From NCBI GenBank assembly GCA_041748075.1, contig JBGTDX010000108.1:1-61369 (forward strand): 61,369 nt of DNA, in the 5' to 3' direction. Made by a program: the position numbers and the translations under genes. Within the stretch, counting starts at the first letter, position 1. The number at the start of each line of letters is the position of its first letter. Below, piece by piece: positions 25,359 through 34,807 of the stretch. The notes beneath the pieces were generated by a model, which saw nothing but the letters and a program-made list of their open reading frames with translations, searched no databases and was not told the origin of the DNA. The stretch is from JBGSYJ01 sp041748075. Its GTDB lineage: Bacteria > Acidobacteriota > Thermoanaerobaculia > Gp7-AA8.

Positions 25359-26173
25359 GCCCGCTGCTGCTGGTCTGCCTCGAGAAAGATCTCCGCGTCC
25401 GACTGATCGACCCCACCGTAGCGGCGCTCGCGCGACTGGAAGTCGATAATGGCTTCGTACAGATGCCGCCTCCGGAAATCCGGCCAGAGTACTTTGGTGA
25501 CGTGAATCTCCGCGTACGCGATCTGCCAGAGAAGAAAATTCGAGACTCGGAGTTCGCCGCTCGTCCGGATCAGCAGATCCGGGTCGACTACGCCGGTCGT
25601 GTAGAGGTACTCAGCGAACTGCGCTTCATCCACGGGACAGTCCCGGAATCCGTTCTTCTGCATATGGGAAACGAGCCGGTTGACGGCATCGATGATCTCT
25701 GCGCGACCTCCGTAATTGAGCGCAATCTGGAAGAGCAACCCGGTGTTGCCGGCGGTCTTCTGCTCCGCCAGGCGAAGCTCGCGCTGCACCGATGGATCGA
25801 GGCCCTCGATCCTGCCGATCGGGACGAAGCGGATGTTGTTGTCCATGAGCGTACCCAGCTCTTTGCGGAGGTACTCTTTGAGGAGCATCATCAGCGTGCT
25901 GACTTCATAGCGAGGCCGTTTCCAGTTCTCGACCGAGAACGCATAGAGAGTGAGTACTCCAAGCTCGAGACGCGCCGAAGTCTCGACGATCTCGCGGACA
26001 GAGTCGATTCCGGCCCGGTGCCCTTCAACCCGCGGAAGATTTCTCCCCTTCGCCCATCTACCGTTGCCGTCCATGATCAGGGCGACGTGGCGCGGCAGCC
26101 GCCGCAGATCGATGGTCTCGATGAGAGCCTGTTCGATCGAGCCCGGCTCGGCCAGTTTAGATACGTCGATCAT
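25355..26173 (-). CDS. uppS: Isoprenyl transferase (undecaprenyl diphosphate synthase)
   Basis: Builds the polyprenyl carrier for peptidoglycan and exopolysaccharide, so it serves the sugar-transfer cluster at 30-41 kb. The 272-residue cis-prenyltransferase shows HVALIMDGNGRWAKGRNL with the catalytic Asp, GHRAGIDSVREIV, LTLYAFSVENWKRP, ALNYGGRAEIIDAV and DLLIRTSGELRVSNFLLWQ. A roughly 25-residue N-terminal extension precedes the core. Stop overlaps the cdsA ATG. Confidence 0.96.
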   Translation of the reverse strand: MIDVSKLAEPGSIEQALIETIDLRRLPRHVALIMDGNGRWAKGRNLPRVEGHRAGIDSVREIVETSARLELGVLTLYAFSVENWKRPRYEVSTLMMLLKEYLRKELGTLMDNNIRFVPIGRIEGLDPSVQRELRLAEQKTAGNTGLLFQIALNYGGRAEIIDAVNRLVSHMQKNGFRDCPVDEAQFAEYLYTTGVVDPDLLIRTSGELRVSNFLLWQIAYAEIHVTKVLWPDFRRRHLYEAIIDFQSRERRYGGVDQSDAEIFLEADQQQRA

Positions 26174-26271
26174 GCTCAGCCGGGCATCTTAGCATAGGGA
26201 TTCGAGGTGGCCGGGGGGGGCGAAAAGACCCGAATTGAGGATTCAGAATTCAGAATTCAGAATGTTTGAAG
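26174..26271. repeat. GAATTCA-word repeat spacer
   Basis: Left arm of GAATTGAGGATTCAGAATT-type words (about 26231-26264), answered by ATTCTGAATTATCCATTCTC (from about 26275), which is already inside the truA coding frame. A short poly-G run (26213-26219) lies upstream. Confidence 0.75.
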
Positions 26272-27063
26272 TCATTCTGAATTATCCATTCTCAATTCTC
26301 CATTCTTCAGTCTGTCGTAGCGTACTGACAGTAGGGTGAGGCCGGCGGCAGGAGCTGTCCATCGGGCCACGCCATAGTCCGGTTCCAGACATGCCGCAAC
26401 GGCCTTCGCGTCTGTTCCACCCCGACCGGCCTCGATCAGCGAGCCGACGATCCGGCGGACCATGAACCGGAGAAATCCGTCGGCCGACACGGTGATCAGG
26501 ATGACCCTCCCGTAGCGCTCGACCGTGATGTCCTCGATGGTTCTCCAGGTCGATGACACGGACGGGACCGCAACGGTGAACGACCTGAAATCGTGGTGTC
26601 CCAACAGAGGCGCGGCAGCATCCTGCATCGCTGCGGAGTCAAGTGGCTGACGTACGTGTGCATGCGTCGCTGCCCTGAACACATCCGCGGCCGGAGTGTT
26701 CCAGATCCGGTAGCGGTACGTTTTGCCGCACGCATCGAAGCGAGCGTGGAAATCGTGAGGAACGATGTCGGCGGAACTGATCCGGATGTCCGATGGCAGC
26801 AGGTCGTTGAGCCCAAGCACCAGGCCGTGGGGCCCGATTGAGGTCGGGAGGTCGGCGTGAGCTCGCTGCGCCAGCGCGTGAACTCCTGCATCGGTTCTCC
26901 CTGACCCTTCGATTCGGATGCTCATTCCGAACATCCTCTCGAGCGAGCCTTCGATCACCTGCTGCACGCCGACTGCATTCGTCTGGGTCTGCCATCCGGC
27001 GTAGTTGGTCCCGAGGTACTGGACCGTGAAAAGGAAACGCCGTGTAGGCTCGGGAAGATCCAT
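26272..27063 (-). CDS. truA: tRNA pseudouridine(38-40) synthase
   Basis: Converts uridines 38-40 of the tRNA anticodon arm to pseudouridine. The 263-residue protein has FTVQYLGTNYAGWQTQ, the catalytic Asp motif GSGRTDAGVHALAQ, FHARFDACGKTYRYRIWN, LLGHHDFRSFT and FLRFMVRRIVGSLIEAGRG. The last dozen residues (KNGELRMDNSE) are encoded by the GAATT word repeat that forms the spacer, so the C-terminus has been set by repeat DNA. First gene of the envelope/isoprenoid run. Confidence 0.96.
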   Translation of the reverse strand: MDLPEPTRRFLFTVQYLGTNYAGWQTQTNAVGVQQVIEGSLERMFGMSIRIEGSGRTDAGVHALAQRAHADLPTSIGPHGLVLGLNDLLPSDIRISSADIVPHDFHARFDACGKTYRYRIWNTPAADVFRAATHAHVRQPLDSAAMQDAAAPLLGHHDFRSFTVAVPSVSSTWRTIEDITVERYGRVILITVSADGFLRFMVRRIVGSLIEAGRGGTDAKAVAACLEPDYGVARWTAPAAGLTLLSVRYDRLKNGELRMDNSE

Positions 27064-27418
27064 CGGGAGACTTTTACACCCACCGATCTGTAAGTCACAA
27101 GCAGGATGGAGTCACACCCCTGCGTGTCACGACTTGTCATCCTGAGCTACCTAACGGCGCTGGGCGCCGGTGAAGGGGTGATGAACCACCGTGTCATGCT
27201 GAGCGAGGCCACGTCATCCTGAGCGAAGCGAAGGATCTCGTTTGCGATGCTCGATCCTCCAGGAGATCCTTCGCTTCGCTCAGGATGACGTGTTTCTACA
27301 TCTCTCCCGATTCGGAGAGGTTCATTAGCAGCGGGTGAAAACTCCCGCAGTGACACACACTCTGACGTTTTACACAGTCTCGCGCAGCGAAGAATGACAC
27401 CGACGGGGTGTGGCCAGA
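27064..27418. repeat. Repeat-rich spacer downstream of the VWFA gene
   Basis: Contains a complete palindrome at 27211-27292 (arms ACGTCATCCTGAGCGAAG and TTCGCTCAGGATGACGT) and two degenerate half copies (CTTGTCATCCTGAGC near 27134 and GTGTCATGCTGAGCGAGG near 27191). A small hairpin GGCGC-TGG-GCGCC is near 27154. No gene supported. Confidence 0.75.
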
Positions 27419-29113
27419 TCAGCGCAGATCGGCAGCGAGCACTTCCTGACGTTCGAAGCCCGTCAGTTTCGACACTTCGTCCAGAACTCCGATCGAGATT
27501 CTGTTTCGTCCCCGCTCCATCACCAGATCAACGGTATAGACGTAGGACTTGCCGGCTGTGTCGCCGATCTCGGCGGCAGGGACGCGGATCTGATGGTTCT
27601 GAGTTGTGACGTCGGACATGTCCCCGTCTTTGTTGGATACGACCACGTAGATCGAAAAGCCGCCGACATAGATCTCGCCCTGGGGGAAGAGGGTGATGTT
27701 GTCCATTGGAACGCGGATATCCACGGGAACTTTGTAGAGTCCATCTCCCACCGCAACCGGCTGCCGTGTCGTAAAAAGAATTTTCATGTCGTTCGCGCGG
27801 CTGTCGTAGAACAGATTCGCGACGACCCGGTCGTTCATCTCGGTCGGGATGGACTTCTCGACGAAGGAACGGCGCGAGCGTGCAATGTAGTTGCGGTTCT
27901 TCATCTTCACTTCGAGAGTACGCTGGCGGTCCACCCTCTCGGTGCCCGAGCGGTATCCCAGCGAGTAGTAGCCTGAAAGGTCGCGTTGAATCTGATCGAA
28001 GGCTGCCTTGAAGTTGTTCGTACTCGTGGTCGCCAGGCCGCCGGTCATGCTGGCCAGCAGATGGAGGGAGTCGGTGCTGTTGGACAACGCGGCCTGTTGT
28101 GTGGTGAACGACATCGGACGGGCATTCTCGGCCGAGCCCTCGTTGCTGGCGACGAGGCCTCCTGCGTGCAGCGTGTACAGGGTAATGCCGTTCGCATTGG
28201 CCGTTCTTGCCACGGTCTGAATGACATTGGTCGAGTTGAAGCTCATCCCTTCGATGAGGCTCGAACCGGACCGTCCCCATGTCGCCGACTTCTCGCGGGC
28301 TACGTCGTCGATGTAGGCGAACATCTCGCGCCCCGGCTGCATCGGGAAGCCCTCGCTGGTAAGCACGAGGATCTTTTTGCCTTCAACGCCCGCAAGCGTG
28401 CTCATCAGTGCATTCAGCTGAGAGACGCTCTGTCGGAGATCGTGTTCAACGGATTGGGCGTACGACCGAGCCGCGATCACGGCCTCCGCATGGGTGCGCG
28501 CCTCCCGGATCTGGCTCTCTGTCTGCCGCCTCTCAGACATGTTGTGAACTCCAAAGGCGCTCTCTCCTGCGATCACATCCAGCGTCTGCTCGATGTGCCG
28601 CGCGTCCGAGGTGAATGGAACGCGCACTTTCATGCTGCGGTTCCAGGTCGCGATCATCGCCTCATCCCCCGTCCGCAGTGTCTCGCGGGCGAACGTCTTC
28701 ATCGATTCGAACACACGGTTCCGGTTGAACGGATGCATCGAAAGGTTATCGATGAAGAAAACAATCCGCCGCTTCATGTTGTCCGGAACGGGCTCCGGAG
28801 TGGGCGTCGCCGTTGGAGCTGGTGTGCCGGGAAGTGCCGTCGTCTGGACGGGCGGGGCGGGCACGGGGTCCGCCGCGACTTCGTAGAAGTTGGTCAGCTT
28901 GACTGGACGTCCGTTCTCGAACACCTGGAAGTCGTCGATCCCCAGACCGCGAACCAGATTTCCCTTTCGATCCGTGACTACGACATCGACGTTGATTACG
29001 CGGACGTCGACGGTTTCTATCAACCCCGGAATGGTAGATTCCTGGGCCTGGACCATGCTGGGTAGACTGAGGGAGAGAATGAGAACCGAGGTCAGGAACT
29101 TGCTACGAATCAC
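27419..29113 (-). CDS. Secreted VWFA-related protein of acidobacterial type
   Basis: 564 residues. Signal peptide MIRSKFLTSVLILSLSLPSMV ending AQA. Next a family-typical N-terminal beta domain (VRVINVDVVVTDRKGNLVRG, DDFQVFENGRP), then a Pro/Thr-rich linker of about 25 residues (TALPGTPAPTATPTPEPV). A von Willebrand A-like domain follows from about 120 (RRIVFFIDNLSMHPF, KILVLTSEGF), with SGYYSLGYRS and a C-terminal beta domain. Matches the VWFA-related family described mainly from Acidobacteria, function unknown, presumed extracytoplasmic protein-protein contacts. The MIDAS is imperfect (DNLS rather than DxSxS). Divergent from dapF. Confidence 0.88.
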   Translation of the reverse strand: MIRSKFLTSVLILSLSLPSMVQAQESTIPGLIETVDVRVINVDVVVTDRKGNLVRGLGIDDFQVFENGRPVKLTNFYEVAADPVPAPPVQTTALPGTPAPTATPTPEPVPDNMKRRIVFFIDNLSMHPFNRNRVFESMKTFARETLRTGDEAMIATWNRSMKVRVPFTSDARHIEQTLDVIAGESAFGVHNMSERRQTESQIREARTHAEAVIAARSYAQSVEHDLRQSVSQLNALMSTLAGVEGKKILVLTSEGFPMQPGREMFAYIDDVAREKSATWGRSGSSLIEGMSFNSTNVIQTVARTANANGITLYTLHAGGLVASNEGSAENARPMSFTTQQAALSNSTDSLHLLASMTGGLATTSTNNFKAAFDQIQRDLSGYYSLGYRSGTERVDRQRTLEVKMKNRNYIARSRRSFVEKSIPTEMNDRVVANLFYDSRANDMKILFTTRQPVAVGDGLYKVPVDIRVPMDNITLFPQGEIYVGGFSIYVVVSNKDGDMSDVTTQNHQIRVPAAEIGDTAGKSYVYTVDLVMERGRNRISIGVLDEVSKLTGFERQEVLAADLR

Positions 29114-29282
29114 GCGGACTCCTCCATGAGCGAAAAGATCCCTTTCCCTTCAGACCGCCCACCCGCTGAAAGGTTCTGTCTGCGAGTGCTCCGGATTTCC
29201 AACAGAAGGGAATTGGACGACAATGCCCTGAACAACGGAAAGCCCCTGAGGCTTCCTTGGATTCCACCAGCCTGGGAACGAA

Positions 29283-30191
29283 ATGCAGAATTCGATGGAT
29301 CATGAGGATTTCACCCCGGTCGAGTTCGCCAAAATGGCGGGCGGCGGCAACGATTTCGTCGTGATTGACAACCGTGGAGGCGAGGTCACCGACGGAAGCG
29401 GACTTGCCCGGAGAATCTGCACACGGGGAGTTTCGGTCGGGGCCGATGGGCTGATTCTGCTCGAAGACTCCTCATTGGAGGACGTCCGGATGATCTACTT
29501 CAATGCCGACGGTTCCCGAGGAGAGTTCTGTGGGAACGGCACCCGCTGCCTGGCGAGGTTCGCCTACCTTCAGAAGGTTTGCGGTCCCCGGATGAGGATC
29601 GAGACCGATTCCGGAACGGTTCCTGCGCTGGTTGAAGGGCAAGCCGTGACCCTCGAGGTGTTTCCGCCGGCTCAGGTCGAGCTCGACCGGCAACTCCTGG
29701 TGGATGGCGAGCAGATTCGCGGCGGGTTCCTCACTGTCGGCGTTCCGCACTATGTCCTGCTGGACTCCCGAGTCCACTTCTGGGAGAGGGATATCGTGGC
29801 ACTCGGAAGGGCGATCCGGCACCATCAGGATCTCGCACCGGCTGGCGCGAACGTCAATTTCGTCCGGGTGACTTCGCGTTCAGCAATCGAAGTGCGCACG
29901 TACGAGCGCGGTGTCGAGGCTGAAACCCTCGCCTGCGGATCCGGCGTGGTGGCCTCAGTCTCGCTCAGTGCGTTGTCCGGCCTGATCGACTCGCCCGTGT
30001 CCGTGCTGACTCGCAGCGGGATCCGGTTCACGGTATCGTTTTCGAAAGACGAAGCTTCGGGAGCGGTGACCGATGTGATTCTCTCCGGTGACGCGCGAGT
30101 CGTCTACTACGGCGAACTGACTGAAGAAGCGTGGAGCGGCTTCGATCCCGCCTGGGTGAGGAACCCAACGTCCGAAGCGCCTCGACCGTAA
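29283..30191 (+). CDS. dapF: Diaminopimelate epimerase
   Basis: Interconverts LL- and meso-diaminopimelate for lysine and peptidoglycan. The 302-residue protein has FAKMAGGGNDFVVIDNRGG, the first catalytic Cys in GEFCGNGTRCLARF and the second in AETLACGSGVVASVSL, plus GVPHYVLLDS. N-terminal extension of about ten residues before the usual start, so ATG 29295 (MDHEDF) is an alternative. The exopolysaccharide genes follow on the same strand after 48 bases. Confidence 0.96.
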   Translation: MQNSMDHEDFTPVEFAKMAGGGNDFVVIDNRGGEVTDGSGLARRICTRGVSVGADGLILLEDSSLEDVRMIYFNADGSRGEFCGNGTRCLARFAYLQKVCGPRMRIETDSGTVPALVEGQAVTLEVFPPAQVELDRQLLVDGEQIRGGFLTVGVPHYVLLDSRVHFWERDIVALGRAIRHHQDLAPAGANVNFVRVTSRSAIEVRTYERGVEAETLACGSGVVASVSLSALSGLIDSPVSVLTRSGIRFTVSFSKDEASGAVTDVILSGDARVVYYGELTEEAWSGFDPAWVRNPTSEAPRP

Positions 30192-30239
30192 TCTGATGAT
30201 GAGCGAGAACGCGAGGCCGAACCTGCACCTTTCGGCGAT

Positions 30240-31841
30240 TTGCCGGGCTGGCCGGTGAGAGATTTCAGGTTCGAGGCAATCGTCTGGCTCGGGGCCACCG
30301 GGATTGCCGCCGCAGCTGCGTTCCTCGCGGCCCGCGCGAGCGAGGTGCCTCCAGGCATGAGTGAAGGCCCGTCCGGGGTGGCGGCAATCATCCTGTTGTG
30401 CGGGTGGCTGGTCCGCGACACGCGATGGGTCACACCCGTGGTGATGCAGGTGCCGATGATCGTCGCGATCGTTGCATTGGTGCCGGAGGATTCGCTGAAG
30501 ATGCTGGGTTGCGGACTGATTCTCGCGTTCGCAATTGCGGCGGCGCTCTGGACGCGATACGCCGGCGGTCTTCTGGACCTCGTGAGTGGAACTATCCTCA
30601 TGGTGGCGCCGCTGCTGCTGTTCCGAATGGTCGAGGTTCCTGCCGGGAAGCTGGTCGAGAGTCTCGTGATCGTCGCCGGATGTGCCGTGTTGCTGTACGT
30701 CATGGTGCGCGGTCGCGTAATGACGCCGGCTCATTGGCTCATTGCCTTTGCCGTGGGGGTCGCTGTGCCTGTGATTCCCTCCCGGCTCGCGGCGGTTCCG
30801 CTGCTGTTCGCTGCTCTGGTCTGGATCGTCCGGTCGCCCAGGATCGCGCTACCGCTTGCGACTGTGCTCGTGGTGTCGATACTTGCGGGGCGGTGGTCCT
30901 GGCCGCTCGCGCTGGCCGGCGTCGCAATCCACCTCGCGGTGCGGTGGTCTCGTCCCGAGCCTGCGCTTTCCGTTCTGGTGCCGGGTTGGTGGGCTGCGTC
31001 GCTGCAGACGGTGCTGCGCCCCGTTCCCTTCGCGATGGCCGCAGCTGGTGCAGTCAGGTTTGCGCCGGCGGCTGCTCTCGGTGCCGTTGCAGTGATAGCG
31101 GGAGGCGCGCTGCTTCGCCCCGCTCTGGCCATTCTGTATGCGCTCGCAGCCGCGGTACTTCTCGTCGCGAGCGACGAGTCAGACAATCCGAGGTTTTCGG
31201 GACCTGCCGGAGTGATCGCGATGCTGATGGTCGCAATGTTCGCCTGGAGCGGCGCGCTCATCGGTACGTTTCCACTTCCTGTTTCCTCTGTCTCTCTGGC
31301 GGTCATCGTGAGCGGCGCGGCTCTGACGATGATGCAGTCCGCCGTCTGGCGCATGAGTATCCTGTCCCTCGGTGTGCTGGTCTTCGCGGTCTTTCTGTCG
31401 ACCGGTGAACGGGACTGGGAAGCTGCGAGTGGCGTGCTCAGTCCCGGAGAGTCGGTAAATCTCACCCCGGCGAGTTCCGGAAATGGAGCAGCGCTGATGC
31501 TCTCCGGCGGAAATCTGCTGCACATGAGTCCCGGTCGGGAGATTGCCGACATGGACGTCATATCGGTGCAGGGGAGGGCGTATCGCCGCACCCTCAGAGT
31601 CGGCGAGATCAGCGACTGGGCGTCCCTTCGACAGGAGCACTGGTTCGTCTCCGGGCATGGTGCACCCGCAGTCCCCGAAGGTTCGCTGGCCGGGCATGGA
31701 GCTTCGTCATTTCTGATCGGCGCCAGCTCGGTAGAGGTCACGATTCCGGAACGAATCGGTCTGGTGCGCCTGACGATGAGACGCGATCTTCCTGACGATG
31801 CGATGCTTCATGTCGATGCGCTTCGGGTGGTGGTGCGATGA
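30240..31841 (+). CDS. Polytopic membrane protein of unknown function (exopolysaccharide cluster)
   Basis: 533 residues from a TTG start, or GTG at 30255; no ATG lies near. About 12-14 hydrophobic segments cover residues 12-395 (AIVWLGATGIAAAAAFLAA, MVAPLLLFRMV, LAVIVSGAALTMM). A C-terminal beta-rich soluble domain of about 130 residues follows (PGESVNLTPASSGNGAALML). No motif lets me name a family. Topology (many helices plus an extracytoplasmic domain) would suit a polymerase, ligase or transporter for polysaccharide, but that is inference. Its stop overlaps the next ATG by four bases. Confidence 0.8.
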   Translation: MPGWPVRDFRFEAIVWLGATGIAAAAAFLAARASEVPPGMSEGPSGVAAIILLCGWLVRDTRWVTPVVMQVPMIVAIVALVPEDSLKMLGCGLILAFAIAAALWTRYAGGLLDLVSGTILMVAPLLLFRMVEVPAGKLVESLVIVAGCAVLLYVMVRGRVMTPAHWLIAFAVGVAVPVIPSRLAAVPLLFAALVWIVRSPRIALPLATVLVVSILAGRWSWPLALAGVAIHLAVRWSRPEPALSVLVPGWWAASLQTVLRPVPFAMAAAGAVRFAPAAALGAVAVIAGGALLRPALAILYALAAAVLLVASDESDNPRFSGPAGVIAMLMVAMFAWSGALIGTFPLPVSSVSLAVIVSGAALTMMQSAVWRMSILSLGVLVFAVFLSTGERDWEAASGVLSPGESVNLTPASSGNGAALMLSGGNLLHMSPGREIADMDVISVQGRAYRRTLRVGEISDWASLRQEHWFVSGHGAPAVPEGSLAGHGASSFLIGASSVEVTIPERIGLVRLTMRRDLPDDAMLHVDALRVVVR

Positions 31842-33787
31842 GCCTTCCGCTCCTCCTCGCGATCGGATACTCGCTCGTCCTTTCTGGCTTCGCACATCGA
31901 TCGCTCGTGGGGAAATTGCGTTCGACACACGCCCGTGTGGACGCGTTGCTCACCGCGCTCCTGGCCGGTCTCGTCCTGCTGGCGCCCGTTCTCGCGATCG
32001 CGGTCAACAGCTGGATCTCGTACGTCGTATTCGTACTGCTCAAGCTGATACTGCTTTTCACATTTGTCATTCTCGGATCGCCGGACCGGATTCGCTGGAG
32101 CAGCAGCCGCGCGGGTCTTCTGTTCTTTGTCGTCTATGCGTTCGTGCTGCCTGCATCTCTGCAGCATCCGATGAATGGTGACGAACCGTACTACCTGCTC
32201 CTGACGGACTCGATGGTGCGAGACTTCGATCTCGACCTGACGAATCAATACAACGCGGTAGAACGTCCCTTTGAAAATGCGCCATCGACGCCACAGGAAG
32301 GCGATCCTGTCGGTGACGGGAGCGAGCGCTATTCGCGTCATGAGCCTTTCTTGTCATTCCTGCTGATTCCGGGATATCTCGCGGGTGGTCGCATTGGGGC
32401 ATCGCTGGTCCTCGCACTCTTCGGGGCTTTGCTCGTCCGATCGACGATGCGGATGATGGAAGAGGAAGGCATTCAACAGCGGATCATCCTTTTGATGCTG
32501 CCGTTCTTTGCCTTCGGTCCTCCGGTCATCTTTTACGCAACACGAATCTGGACCGAAGTGCCGGCCGCCTTCTTTTTCGTCGAGGCGGTGCGAGCCGTGC
32601 GGCACCGCCGTCCCGCCAGGATGCTCATTGCGCTGCTCTCGATCTGCCTGCTGCAGCTGCGATTCGTTCTGGTTGCGTTCCTGCTCATTCTGCGCGTCTC
32701 GATCTCCCGGCAGTTTCCGTTGTGGCTGAGAATCGGAGTGCTGGCGGCGCCGCTGTGCGCGCTGCTGTTCGTCTGGATCATCACCGGCACTCCGCTTCAC
32801 ATCCATGAATGGTGGGAGCTGATGCCGAGGGAGCCGGAGCGTTATGCGATGGGAGTGTTCGGGCTGTTGCTCGACGGAGCGGGCGGCATCGCGTTTCAGG
32901 CGCCGATTCTCCTCCTCGGTGTTCTCGGAATCGCCCGATGGAGCCAGCTTCCGGAGAGTGTGCGTCTCGGAATGTTCTCGTCTATCGCGTATCTGCTGCT
33001 GCTGGTCGTTCGAGATGAGTGGCATGGCGGGTGGTCTCCGCCTCTGCGGTATGTCGTGTTTCTGACTCCGTTTCTGCTGCTGTCTGCCGCCGGCGTGTTG
33101 GAGCGTTCACGTTCCTGGTTTTTTGTGGGACTCGCCGGCGCCTGGACCGCACTTCTGACCGTGCGCGGGGTTGCGCTGCCATGGACCCTGTTCCGAATAG
33201 CGGACGGAGAGAATCCGGCCGGCATCTATCTCTCGAGTCTGTACGGCAGCGATTTCTCCCGGCTGTTTCCGAGTTTCATACGCCCGAATACCGCGGCTCT
33301 GGCCGCGGCGATCATCGTAGTCGTGGTATTCATTCTGTTCTCCATCGCACGCCCGATGTCGAGCGGCCGTCGGCGAGTGATGGCTCCGCTCGGCGCTGCA
33401 CTCGCCGCATCGTTGCTCACAGCATGTCTCGTCGTGGGACAGATGCCCGGAAGCGTCGTCCAGTTCGAAGACGCTCACCTCGACCGAACCGGAGGCTCAC
33501 TCGATCCGCCGGAATACACGGTTGCTCGCTTCCGCTTCCGCGGCGGCTGGTCGATGGATGCGGGTGACCATGTCAGTTTTCTGTATCGCGGCGGCCACTC
33601 GCGGCTGCATTACATGTCGGCTCAGGGAGCCGACCTCTCCATAGGCGGAGTGGCGCTGGTTCTTGCCCCTACAGGCGACGCGTGGGGAGAGGTTGCAATG
33701 ACTTTCCCCGGGGGTGATGACGAGAGGGTTCAGGCAACTGTGACGCGCGGAAGCGTCACCCTGGACCGCCTGGAGGCGGTGCGGTGA
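31838..33787 (+). CDS. GT-C-like polytopic membrane protein
   Basis: 649 residues with roughly 12 helices. The loop QHPMNGDEPYYLLLTDSMV (about residues 108-126), after the third or fourth helix, resembles the acidic D-E-x-x-Y motif of the first extracytoplasmic loop of GT-C glycosyltransferases, which use polyprenyl-phosphate sugars. The C-terminal 110 residues are a soluble beta domain (RFRFRGGWSMDAGDHVSF) similar in layout to the preceding protein. Likely a lipid-linked sugar transferase, moderate confidence. Coupled by ATGA to both neighbours. Confidence 0.75.
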   Translation: MSLPLLLAIGYSLVLSGFAHRSLVGKLRSTHARVDALLTALLAGLVLLAPVLAIAVNSWISYVVFVLLKLILLFTFVILGSPDRIRWSSSRAGLLFFVVYAFVLPASLQHPMNGDEPYYLLLTDSMVRDFDLDLTNQYNAVERPFENAPSTPQEGDPVGDGSERYSRHEPFLSFLLIPGYLAGGRIGASLVLALFGALLVRSTMRMMEEEGIQQRIILLMLPFFAFGPPVIFYATRIWTEVPAAFFFVEAVRAVRHRRPARMLIALLSICLLQLRFVLVAFLLILRVSISRQFPLWLRIGVLAAPLCALLFVWIITGTPLHIHEWWELMPREPERYAMGVFGLLLDGAGGIAFQAPILLLGVLGIARWSQLPESVRLGMFSSIAYLLLLVVRDEWHGGWSPPLRYVVFLTPFLLLSAAGVLERSRSWFFVGLAGAWTALLTVRGVALPWTLFRIADGENPAGIYLSSLYGSDFSRLFPSFIRPNTAALAAAIIVVVVFILFSIARPMSSGRRRVMAPLGAALAASLLTACLVVGQMPGSVVQFEDAHLDRTGGSLDPPEYTVARFRFRGGWSMDAGDHVSFLYRGGHSRLHYMSAQGADLSIGGVALVLAPTGDAWGEVAMTFPGGDDERVQATVTRGSVTLDRLEAVR

Positions 33788-34665
33788 GGCCTGCATTGGA
33801 GAGTCCGGTAGCCGAGCTGATCGTTCTCGATCTGGACGGCGGAAACATGCTCAAGGCCTGTCTCGCTTCGATCGACAGCCAGGTCGTTGCGCCTGCGCGG
33901 GTGATCGTGTTCGACAACGGCTCCGCGGTTTCCGTCGCCGATCGGGTCGGTGGTGAATATCGATTCGACCTCGTCGTTGAGCGCAGCGAGACGAACATCG
34001 GGTTCACCGGTGGGATCAATCGCGCCATGGAACGCGTCTGGGGAGCATACGTTGGCTGGATCAACAACGACGCGCTGCTGGATCCGGAATGGCTGAAAGT
34101 TCTCAGCGACGCATTGGATCGCGATCCGAACCTGGGAGCGGTGCAGGCGAGGATCCGTCGCGACGATCACCTGCTCGATGGGGCGGGAATCGAGATCGAG
34201 TCGGGTCGCTTCGTGCAGGCCGGCTATCGGGCACCGATCGAATCGTACATTCCGTTCCGGCCCGCATGGGGCGTGTCCGCGACGGCCGCGTTGTATCGCG
34301 TCGCGGCTTTGCGCGATGTGGCTCTCGGTCCGGACATCCTGCATCCTGAGTTCTTTGCCTGGTACGAGGACGTCGAGCTTTGTGCGCGGCTGCATGATGG
34401 TGGCTGGGGCACAGAAGTCGTGCGGCAGGTTCTCGCGACGCATGCGGGCTCGCAGAGCAGCGTGAAGATAGGTGAACGTGCGATTGTTCTCCGAACCCGC
34501 AATCGATACTGGACCGCGCGCCTGCATCCGGGAGTTGGCCGCGTAGGCGCGCTGCTGAGGGAGGACGTCAGGCTTCTGGCGCGAGCGATCCTGCGAGGAC
34601 GGTTCGCGCATGTGGGGTTGCTGATACGTGGGGTGTTTGCGGGGCTTGCGGCCAGAATTCCCTGA
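33784..34665 (+). CDS. Family 2 glycosyltransferase
   Basis: 293 residues, GT-A fold. IVLDLDGGNMLKACLASID at the N-terminus, nucleotide-sugar contact VIVFDNGSAV, TNIGFTGGINRAM, the DXD-equivalent WINNDALLDPEW and the catalytic-base region WYEDVELCARLHDGGW. Typical of rhamnosyl- or similar transferases building exopolysaccharide on the cytoplasmic face. The start overlaps the previous stop. Sugar specificity cannot be read from sequence. Confidence 0.88.
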   Translation: MRPALESPVAELIVLDLDGGNMLKACLASIDSQVVAPARVIVFDNGSAVSVADRVGGEYRFDLVVERSETNIGFTGGINRAMERVWGAYVGWINNDALLDPEWLKVLSDALDRDPNLGAVQARIRRDDHLLDGAGIEIESGRFVQAGYRAPIESYIPFRPAWGVSATAALYRVAALRDVALGPDILHPEFFAWYEDVELCARLHDGGWGTEVVRQVLATHAGSQSSVKIGERAIVLRTRNRYWTARLHPGVGRVGALLREDVRLLARAILRGRFAHVGLLIRGVFAGLAARIP

Positions 34666-34807
34666 AGTCGTTCGGGTATACATGAATGAAAATTGAGAAT
34701 TCAGAATTCAGAAAGAGGATCAGTGTTGCTCGCTTGCTGCATTCTGAATTCACTGGTGACAGTCATGGCGCCTGACAATGTGCGGGTTCTCGTGTAAGGT
34801 CCGTCCC
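34666..34807. repeat. GAATTCA-word inverted repeat between glycosyltransferases
   Basis: AATTGAGAATTCAGAATTC words (about 34686-34712) are answered by CATTCTGAATTCAC (about 34740-34753), forming a hairpin of about 14 bp with a 30-base loop. No inner palindrome. Confidence 0.7.
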
